Origin: an uncultured Chlorobiaceae bacterium
GTDB taxonomy: Bacteria > Bacteroidota > Chlorobiia > Chlorobiales > Chlorobiaceae
NCBI GenBank assembly: GCA_903838095.1
Contig: CAILXE010000201.1
Coordinates: 1-11,943 of the forward strand
Reading direction: 5' to 3'
DNA length: 11,943 nt
In this document: positions 6,633 to 11,943 of the stretch, one piece after another
Position numbering within the stretch: the stretch's first letter is position 1
Layout of the letters: each line of letters begins with the position of its first letter
Position numbers and translations under genes: made by a program
Notes under the pieces: generated by a model
What the model saw: only the letters and a program-made list of their open reading frames with translations
Told to the model about the DNA's origin: nothing
The model's database searches: none

Positions 6633-7901
6633 CTACAGACTGCTGTCTCTGAGAACACTGACCGGCTCGAGTTTGGCCGCTCTTGCTGAGGGCAGAATAG
6701 CCGCAAGCGTACTGATCAGCACTGTTATACCAATAATTAGCACAAAATATATGGGGTTGTAGGACATACTGAAACCAGTTTTCGTCAGTGGCCCCTGAGA
6801 ACTCTCTATGGGAAGGCTGGCAAACAGATTGATTGAACCGATGGCCAGAACACCGCCGGTTAAAGCGCCAGCCAAGCCCACCATAAACCCTTCAAGAATA
6901 AACATGAACACCAACTGCAGTGCGGAAAAACCAAGCGACTTCATGATGGCAATATCCCGGCTCTTTTCAAAAACCGTCGTAACGAGAATATTGGCCACGC
7001 CGAACCCCGAAACAACGCCGACAAACGCCACCAAAGAAAAAACGATATATCCAATACGGGCAAACAGGGCGAGAATACTTGCGTTTTCATCCTGCCACGT
7101 CAGGCACCGGTATCCGGTAATGTGTTCCAATTCTCTGGCAAGGGAGGCATTGGCAAAAGGATCAGCCACCTTCAGCGCAATACCGGATACCTTATTGGCT
7201 GGAAGCTCCTCAATGATCTGCGCAAACTTGAGGGAAACCAGAACACTGTTGTCGACCGCATTGATGCCGGAAAAAAAAATCCCCGCAACCTTGCACTGCC
7301 GACTCCTTCCTGATGCTGGAATGATAACAACCTGGTCATTCAGTTTGAGATTCATATCCCTTGCAACCGTCCGCCCCACAAGGAGAGCGTTGGATGTTTT
7401 TTCAAACATGGCGATATCGCCCTGAACAATTTTTTTCTGAATGCCGCTGATCGCATTCTCCCGCTCTATCTGCACTCCTTTAAGCAAAAGTGGCTGGTTA
7501 CGACTTCCCTTAACCACCATAACCTGTGATTCAACATAGGGAGAAGCAGCAAGAACCTTTTTCTTATACGCAGATGTGCTTAAGACGTCAAGAATCTGGC
7601 GATAGTTCCGAACCTCTTCCCGCTCCAGTTTCTGTATATTATTGTCTACACTTGCAAAGGAGGAAGAGCCCTCCCGGTCAAGAAGATTCACAGGCATCGG
7701 ATCTGTTTTTTCACCTTTAACCGTTATATGTGGTGCCACATTAACAATGGTCTCCACAAAGGAGTCGAGTAACCCCCGCGTCAGTGAATTGGTGGTAATC
7801 AATACCATCGTACTGATGGCAACACCAAAACTGGTGGTCAAGGTCTGCCTCCGACGCCCGAACAGATGACGCACAGCTATATCAAACAATGTTTTCAGCA
7901 T
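6633..7901 (-). CDS. FtsX/LolC-type ABC transporter permease
   Basis: A 422-residue inner-membrane protein of the MacB/LolC/FtsX permease superfamily, whose members couple an ATPase to lipoprotein release, efflux or hydrolase control rather than substrate channelling. The topology is classical: one N-terminal helix (about 22-42), a large periplasmic MacB_PCD-like domain (about 45-275), and three C-terminal helices (about 278-308, 326-356, 381-405) forming the FtsX domain, with the coupling stretch FEKSRDIAIMKSLGFSALQL (311-330) and the end motif LPSARAAKLEPVSVLR (403-418). It begins at ATG 7901 behind a good Shine-Dalgarno (GAGG, 8 nt spacing), one of the few in the window. No LolD/MacB-type ATPase gene adjoins it, so its partner must be encoded elsewhere. 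Function beyond the superfamily is not determinable; LolC/E-like lipoprotein export is a reasonable guess. Confidence 0.9.
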   Translation of the reverse strand: MLKTLFDIAVRHLFGRRRQTLTTSFGVAISTMVLITTNSLTRGLLDSFVETIVNVAPHITVKGEKTDPMPVNLLDREGSSSFASVDNNIQKLEREEVRNYRQILDVLSTSAYKKKVLAASPYVESQVMVVKGSRNQPLLLKGVQIERENAISGIQKKIVQGDIAMFEKTSNALLVGRTVARDMNLKLNDQVVIIPASGRSRQCKVAGIFFSGINAVDNSVLVSLKFAQIIEELPANKVSGIALKVADPFANASLARELEHITGYRCLTWQDENASILALFARIGYIVFSLVAFVGVVSGFGVANILVTTVFEKSRDIAIMKSLGFSALQLVFMFILEGFMVGLAGALTGGVLAIGSINLFASLPIESSQGPLTKTGFSMSYNPIYFVLIIGITVLISTLAAILPSARAAKLEPVSVLRDSSL

Positions 7902-8006
7902 AGTGTAACCTCTTCGACTGGAAGGTGAAAAGTTAGAGAATTTTTATTAAGTTATGCAGTCTAACAGCAAGAATTACAAATCTTTCAGGGAACCTTTTCC
8001 GTCAGC
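7902..8006. promoter_or_regulatory. Divergent intergenic region between permease and fni
   Basis: This 105-bp gap must hold the promoters of both divergent genes. For the leftward permease gene TTGTAA (7975-7980) and CATAAC (7952-7957), 17 bp apart, are a weak candidate. A 6-bp inverted repeat, GTTAGA (7932-7937) and TCTAAC (7960-7965), spans an AT-rich core and could be an operator. I see no convincing rightward promoter. Confidence is low for every site. Confidence 0.25.
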
Positions 8007-9083
8007 ATGAGCGACACAGCAACAGACAATATAACAATTGAGCGCAAGCACAGTCACGTGGAGATATGCCTGCATGGAGATGTTGTGTTTAATGGCAAAA
8101 CAACAGGCCTTGAGCGATTTGAGTTTGAGCATAATGCATTGCCGGAAATATCACTTTCAGACATTGACCTCTCCACAACATTTCTTGGAAAGAATATCGG
8201 GGCGCCTCTGATGATATCCTCCATGACGGGAGGATACAGCGAAGCTGCAACGCTTAATCAGCATCTGGCGAAGGTTGCTGAACAGTTCAATATTCCACTG
8301 GGTGTTGGCAGCATGCGTCAGGCTCTTGAAAACCCGATATATCGTGAAAGCTTTGCTGTGACAAGAAAATTTGCACCCTCAATCCAGATCTTTGCAAACA
8401 TCGGGGCACCGGAGCTTGCAAAAGGATTGACTGAGAGTGACATCAACATCATGCTTGAACTGCTGGAAGCTGATGGATTGATAATCCACCTTAATGCAGC
8501 ACAGGAGCTGTTTCAGCCAGAAGGAAACACAAATTTCAAAAACGTTCTTGAACAACTTGCACTTCTCATCAACAGAATTGCGGTACCAGTCATTGTCAAA
8601 GAGGTTGGATGCGGTATTTCGGCAACCGTTGCACGCCTGCTTATGGAAGCTGGCGTGAGTGCCATTGATGTGGCTGGGGCAGGCGGGATCAGTTGGCAGA
8701 AAGTGGAGGAAGTCCGCTATATCCGCAAGTTTGGCCATGAAACCCGCTTCAGTGCTGACGCTCTCGAAGAACTGCTGAACTGGGGGATTCCTACTGCACA
8801 ATGTCTGCTGGATATCCGAAAACTGAAAAAAGAGTCTCCTGAATTTATGGATGTCCAAATCATCTCCTCTGGCGGAATTCGGTGTGGCACTGATATTGCC
8901 AAATCACTGGCACTTGGCGCCCAGCTTGCAGCTTCGGCAAGAGGTATTCTCCAAGCCCTTCACGAAGGGACTCTTGAACATACTATTGAAACCTGGTTGA
9001 ACGACCTCAGGGCAGTCATGTTCCTGACCGGCGCCTCGACGATAAGCGGGCTTCGGAACAAACACCTTATTCTCAAACAATGA
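8007..9083 (+). CDS. fni: Type 2 isopentenyl-diphosphate delta-isomerase (FMN-dependent)
   Basis: Interconverts isopentenyl and dimethylallyl diphosphate in the cytoplasm, using reduced FMN and Mg2+, and supplies both prenyl precursors. The 358-aa product is family length and shows the TIM-barrel motifs in order: RKHSH (13-17), [11 protein letters not shown] (66-76), GVGSMR (99-104), [14 protein letters not shown] (161-174, with the conserved Gln and Glu of the metal/proton-transfer site), VKEVGCGIS (197-205), DVAGAGG (221-227), [20 protein letters not shown] (286-305) and MFLTGA (338-343). NAAQ differs slightly from the more common NPxQ. The start is the only early ATG; a CAGGGA 16 nt upstream is too far to be a normal ribosome site. 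The gene overlaps the following prenyl synthase by ATGA, so the pair is very probably one operon. Cells making DMAPP by the MEP pathway do not strictly need this enzyme; here it would balance precursor ratios for prenyl chains. Confidence 0.97.
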   Translation: MSDTATDNITIERKHSHVEICLHGDVVFNGKTTGLERFEFEHNALPEISLSDIDLSTTFLGKNIGAPLMISSMTGGYSEAATLNQHLAKVAEQFNIPLGVGSMRQALENPIYRESFAVTRKFAPSIQIFANIGAPELAKGLTESDINIMLELLEADGLIIHLNAAQELFQPEGNTNFKNVLEQLALLINRIAVPVIVKEVGCGISATVARLLMEAGVSAIDVAGAGGISWQKVEEVRYIRKFGHETRFSADALEELLNWGIPTAQCLLDIRKLKKESPEFMDVQIISSGGIRCGTDIAKSLALGAQLAASARGILQALHEGTLEHTIETWLNDLRAVMFLTGASTISGLRNKHLILKQ

Positions 9084-10093
9084 CCGATTTCATCATGACT
9101 ATGCCTATTACTCAGGAACTTGTTGAAAAAAAGTACTCTCTCTACCACAAAAAAATCAATGATGCTCTCGGAAAATGTTTTGACAGGGACAGCCCGCTCA
9201 CTCTTTATGCGCCCGCACGGTATATTCTTGAAGGAAAGGGGAAAAGAATTCGTCCATTTCTTTCACTTCTTGCCTCTGAAGCAGTATGCGGCTCTTCAGA
9301 AAATGCGCTCAATGTAGCCCTGGCGGTTGAGATTCTGCATAACTTTACCCTGATCCACGACGATATCATGGATCAGGCAGAACTGCGGCACGGCAGACCA
9401 ACTGTTCACAAGCAATGGAATATCAATTCTGCCATCCTGTCGGGAGATATGATGATTGCGTATGCCTATGAACTTGCCTTGCAGGCACAAAGCAACCGCC
9501 ACTCTGAACTTATTCATATTCTGAACGATGCAAATATTACCATCTGTGAAGGGCAGGCTCTTGACATGGAACTTGAAGAAAAAAAAGATGCCACAATAAC
9601 CGACTATCTTGACATGATTTCCAAGAAAACTGGTCGTCTTATTTCTGCCGCACTTGAAGCTGGAGGTGTTGCCGGGAATGCTACGGACGAGCAGCTTCAG
9701 AAGCTGGTTCTTTTTGGTGAAAAAATCGGACAGGCATTCCAGATACAGGATGATTATCTTGATATTATGGCTGATCATGGAAAATCCGGTAAAATGGTTG
9801 GTGGTGATGTCATCAATGGCAAAAAAACATACCTGCTGCTTCGATCTCTGGAACTGACCTCAGGAGCGGAGCATGATCTTTTGAACGACATCATTATCAA
9901 TAAAGGCATCGGTGCGGAAAGGGTGCCTGACGTAAAGAAAATCTATGGCCGCTGTGGCGTTCTTGAAGAAACCGCCACACTGATCAACCGAAATACAGAG
10001 GAGGCTCTCACGGCAATAAACGACCTGCCCCATGCCGAAGGACGGGAATACCTGCGGGGGTTTGCAAACATTCTTCTTAAAAGGGACTTCTAA
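9080..10093 (+). CDS. Short-chain trans-polyprenyl diphosphate synthase (FPP/GGPP synthase-like)
   Basis: Condenses allylic diphosphates with IPP. The 337-aa all-helical product shows the IPP-binding GKGKRIRP (52-59), the first Asp-rich motif DDIMD (94-98, without the two-residue insertion of bacterial FPP synthases such as IspA) followed by [17 protein letters not shown] (158-164), KKTGRLI (182-188), the second Asp-rich motif QIQDDYLD (221-228) and NGKKTYLL (246-253). The residue five before the first Asp is Phe89; in archaeal GGPP synthases an aromatic there stops growth at C20, so I infer a C15-C20 product and not a quinone-tail synthase. In a phototroph such products feed bacteriochlorophyll esterifying alcohols and carotenoids. 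The start ATG 9080 overlaps the fni stop (ATGA), implying coupling; ATGs at 9095 and 9101 are alternatives. The dprA start lies 12 bp after its stop. Confidence 0.94.
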   Translation: MTDFIMTMPITQELVEKKYSLYHKKINDALGKCFDRDSPLTLYAPARYILEGKGKRIRPFLSLLASEAVCGSSENALNVALAVEILHNFTLIHDDIMDQAELRHGRPTVHKQWNINSAILSGDMMIAYAYELALQAQSNRHSELIHILNDANITICEGQALDMELEEKKDATITDYLDMISKKTGRLISAALEAGGVAGNATDEQLQKLVLFGEKIGQAFQIQDDYLDIMADHGKSGKMVGGDVINGKKTYLLLRSLELTSGAEHDLLNDIIINKGIGAERVPDVKKIYGRCGVLEETATLINRNTEEALTAINDLPHAEGREYLRGFANILLKRDF

Positions 10094-10105
10094 AGTCGGT
10101 GCTTT

Positions 10106-11257
10106 ATGGCCGTTTCCGCTGAAATGGACAACAGGATGCTTTTGCTTGTCCTGACTCTTATCCCGGGTATCGGCCCCGCAAGAATCAAGGCTATCGCCAA
10201 CCATCTGCCGGAACTAACCGACGTATTGCATACTGGTATCGATGATTTGATGACAGTCCCGGGAATCGGGGAATCTCTTGCACGACAGATTCATCATTTT
10301 CTGCACCATGCTCCAACACGACAAGCCGCAGAAAAGGCTGCAGAAGAACAGATTGCTGAACTTCCGCGTTATAATGCACATATTATAACCATTCTTGACC
10401 CTGAGTATCCGCCTCTTTTACAGGAGATTTATGATCCGCCCTCCTGTTTGTTTGTAAGAGGCACTCTTCCAGACATTCATACTCCCGGGCTGGCTGTTGT
10501 GGGTACAAGATACGCATCACAATATGGCAAGCAGGCCACCGCTCTGCTCTGCCGTGAAATAGTAAACTGCGGTATTGTGGTTTTCAGCGGTTTGGCTTAT
10601 GGTATTGATATGGCTGCACATACTGCGGTCCTTGAAAACGGAGGAACCACTGTGGCTGTACTGGCAAGTGGCGTAGAGACTATCTATACTGACCCGAAAG
10701 GCAAAGTATGGCCGAAAATCATTGAACAGGGGGCAATTATTTCAGAAGAGTGGTTTGGCGCTGCGCTCTCACCTGGCAAGTTTCCGAAAAGAAATCGCAT
10801 TATATCAGGAATCTGTGCAGGAACAATTGTGATAGAATCTGATCTGAAAGGAGGATCACTGATTACTGCGGCTTCCGCCCTTGAACAGAACCGGGAGGTG
10901 TTTGCAGTACCAGGGAGCATATTTTCACGAACATCAAAAGGGACTAACAAACTTATCCAGCAGGGACACGCAAAAGCTGTCATGAACGTTGAAGACATTA
11001 TCAATGAACTCGGAGCACCGTTTTTACAATGCCGTTCTGGACAACAGTCATTACTGAATAACTCACAACAGAACCATCTGACTCCCCAGGAAAGAGCTGT
11101 TTTACAGTACATGGGCTCTGAACCGATTCACATCGATGCACTGGCCACAGCATCAGCGATTGATGTTTCTACGCTTCTTGTACATCTTTTTGAACTTGAG
11201 ATGAAAGAAGCTGTCACACAACATCCCGGGCAGTTTTTCCTGAAAAGAATTATCTGA
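10106..11257 (+). CDS. dprA: DNA-processing protein DprA/Smf
   Basis: DprA binds incoming single-stranded DNA in natural transformation, loads RecA and displaces SSB; it is also widespread in species not known to be competent. The 383-aa product has N-terminal helix-hairpin-helix repeats (LIPGIGPARIKAIA, 18-31; VPGIGESLARQI, 51-62), then the extended Rossmann fold with VVGTRYAS (131-138), SGLAYGIDMAAH (161-172), FPKRNRIISG (226-235), GGSLITAASALEQNREVFAVPG starting at 249, and a C-terminal winged-helix domain (about 325-383, starting LTPQERAVL). All domains are intact. The start is ATG 10106; Met7 is an alternative. Only weak ribosome-site similarity is seen upstream. It probably shares a transcript with fni and the prenyl synthase. 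No other competence gene (comEC, comF, pilus) is in the window. Confidence 0.97.
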   Translation: MAVSAEMDNRMLLLVLTLIPGIGPARIKAIANHLPELTDVLHTGIDDLMTVPGIGESLARQIHHFLHHAPTRQAAEKAAEEQIAELPRYNAHIITILDPEYPPLLQEIYDPPSCLFVRGTLPDIHTPGLAVVGTRYASQYGKQATALLCREIVNCGIVVFSGLAYGIDMAAHTAVLENGGTTVAVLASGVETIYTDPKGKVWPKIIEQGAIISEEWFGAALSPGKFPKRNRIISGICAGTIVIESDLKGGSLITAASALEQNREVFAVPGSIFSRTSKGTNKLIQQGHAKAVMNVEDIINELGAPFLQCRSGQQSLLNNSQQNHLTPQERAVLQYMGSEPIHIDALATASAIDVSTLLVHLFELEMKEAVTQHPGQFFLKRII

Positions 11258-11423
11258 ATCTTCCTCCTTTTCAAAAATACTGGTTTTTCAGTTACATATA
11301 GTTTTTTCTCAAGGAATTATTACCTTGGAAAGTATGAATATTTCCAATTCTACAGAACAAAGGTATCGAATCATTAACATGCTAACCAAAACATTAAAAT
11401 TGATGACTCACTCCAGAGGATTT
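11258..11423 (+). promoter_or_regulatory. dprA-ompH intergenic region
   Basis: This 166-bp AT-rich gap has no clear intrinsic terminator for dprA; A5-TACTGG-T5 at 11273-11288 is an A-T-only stem and weak. A perfect inverted repeat, TTGGAAA-N9-TTTCCAA, lies at 11325-11347, about 77 bp before the chosen ompH start. I find no strong sigma-70 promoter. The ompH frame is open across the whole gap, with possible starts at 11334, 11379 and 11403, but the residues it adds do not look like part of the family. Confidence 0.4.
11325..11347. repeat. Perfect 7-bp inverted repeat upstream of ompH (operator candidate)
   Basis: TTGGAAA (11325-11331) and TTTCCAA (11341-11347) are perfect inverted arms around 9 nt. 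The arm centres are 16 bp apart, compatible with a dimeric regulator contacting one face of the helix at roughly 1.5 turns, or with a hairpin in RNA. GGAAAGT at 11327-11333 also resembles the -35 of extracytoplasmic-stress sigma-E promoters (GGAACTT), but the matching -10 is poor. Confidence 0.4.
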
Positions 11424-11943
11424 ATGAACATGTCTCGCCGTATCATTATGGCGGTTGTACTGGGCCTGCTGCTGGTTGCACCTCAATCTTTTGCCGCACA
11501 GATTACTGAAAGAGTAGGAGTTGTGGATTCAGGAAAAATTTTGCAACTGTTGCCTGACACGAAGCAAGCCGATACAGCGTTGCGGACATTTGCCGCACCG
11601 TTTCAAAAAGAGCTTGAGCGCATGAACCTTGAGTATCAGAAAGCAGCACTTGCCTATCGCCAACAGGGAGCGTCCATGACAAAACCAGCCAGAGAACAGA
11701 AAGAAAAGGATCTTGCCCTTAAAGCGCAGGCTGTTGAAAAATATCAGCAGGAGAAGTTTGCTCGTGGGGGTGTCGTTGATGCAAAACAGCAGGAGCTCTA
11801 TACCCCGATACGCAAAAAAGTACTTGCTTCTATTGAATCAATTGCCCAGTCTGAGGGATTCACCCTTGTTGTTGAAAAAAGCACTGCGCTCTTTACAACC
11901 CCTGAGAACGATCTTACTTTCAAGGTGATGAACCAGTTGAATA
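11424..11943 (+). CDS. OmpH/Skp-family periplasmic chaperone (C-terminal end cut by window edge)
   Basis: Skp/OmpH proteins are trimeric periplasmic chaperones that hold unfolded outer-membrane proteins on the way to the BAM complex. The 173 visible residues begin with a Sec signal peptide: basic MNMSRR, hydrophobic core IIMAVVLGLLLVAP, and a cleavage region QSFAAQ, with cutting expected after Ala24 or Ala25. The mature part starts with the family's first strand (VGVVDSGKILQLLP, 31-44), followed by a long charged helical hairpin (about 48-128) rich in Lys, Glu and Gln, and the closing strand/helix region (FTLVVEKSTALF, 146-157; DLTFKVMNQLN, 163-173), which is usually within a few residues of the C-terminus. 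An AGAGGA site at 11415-11420 serves ATG 11424 (3 nt) or ATG 11430 (9 nt); both give a signal peptide. The frame runs off the window, so the stop is not seen. bamA and lpxD, frequent neighbours of skp, are not upstream here. Confidence 0.87.
   Translation, partial: MNMSRRIIMAVVLGLLLVAPQSFAAQITERVGVVDSGKILQLLPDTKQADTALRTFAAPFQKELERMNLEYQKAALAYRQQGASMTKPAREQKEKDLALKAQAVEKYQQEKFARGGVVDAKQQELYTPIRKKVLASIESIAQSEGFTLVVEKSTALFTTPENDLTFKVMNQLN

Noticed and set aside
6808..7425. 205-codon open frame on the plus strand inside the permease gene
   Set aside because: Antisense to a complete FtsX-type permease; Thr/Ala/Arg-rich translation without family signals.
11273..11288. A5-TACTGG-T5 as an intrinsic terminator for dprA
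   Set aside because: The stem is only A-T pairs and would be unstable; any T-rich stretch in this AT-rich gap could produce it.
11334..11423. Upstream starts for OmpH (ATG 11334, 11379, 11403)
   Set aside because: They would put up to 30 polar residues before the signal peptide, and the only good ribosome site (AGAGGA, 11415-11420) points to 11424 or 11430.
11713..11928. 71-codon plus-strand open frame within the OmpH gene
   Set aside because: Different frame from the OmpH/Skp coding sequence, which has a signal peptide and family structure; the short frame is a Leu/Arg-rich shadow.
1..11943. Possible hidden defence, phage or mobile system
   Set aside because: Every large open frame is a recognisable housekeeping gene. 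No direct-repeat array, integrase, transposase, toxin-antitoxin pair or base-composition break is apparent by reading.

Overview
This is a chromosomal housekeeping region from a Gram-negative bacterium, most likely a green sulfur bacterium (Chlorobiales). That placement rests on the S20 sequence, the Rho, RuvA and phosphohexomutase sequence styles, a type 2 isopentenyl-diphosphate isomerase beside a short-chain prenyltransferase, and sparse Shine-Dalgarno sites. It comes from recognition, not a database search, so treat the order as likely and the genus as unknown. I see no tRNA, rRNA, CRISPR, insertion sequence, phage gene or defence cassette.

Layout. Positions 1-3165 carry a leftward block, in transcription order rpsT (ribosomal protein S20), ruvA (Holliday-junction binding), folC (folate polyglutamylation) and the first two-fifths or so of rho, which runs off the left edge. 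rpsT-ruvA are 86 bp apart and ruvA-folC 9 bp apart. A 311-bp non-coding stretch precedes rho and contains a candidate promoter, a C-rich/G-poor (rut-like) RNA segment, three inverted repeats and two tiny ORFs. From a divergent intergenic region at 3166-3399 a rightward pair starts: a GlmM-type phosphohexomutase and, 3 bp later, a half-size ABC exporter. The exporter stops 2 bp from the stop codon of a leftward FtsX/LolC-type permease (6633-7901). A second divergent region (7902-8006) separates the permease from a rightward run: fni (type 2 IPP isomerase), a polyprenyl diphosphate synthase overlapping it by 4 bp, dprA 12 bp later, then after a 166-bp gap an OmpH/Skp-type periplasmic chaperone that is cut by the right edge just before its expected C-terminus.

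How the genes fit together. fni and the prenyl synthase form a translationally coupled isoprenoid pair (IPP/DMAPP balance, then chain elongation; the residue before the first Asp-rich motif suggests C15-C20 products). GlmM, the exporter, the LolC-like permease and OmpH all serve the cell envelope. RuvA and DprA handle recombination intermediates. None of the genes is novel in type. The least explained DNA is the rho leader (603-913), the perfect inverted repeat ahead of ompH (11325-11347), the hairpin with a consensus -10 abutting the ruvA start, and the overlapping divergent promoter candidates near 3194-3241. No undescribed multi-gene system is evident.
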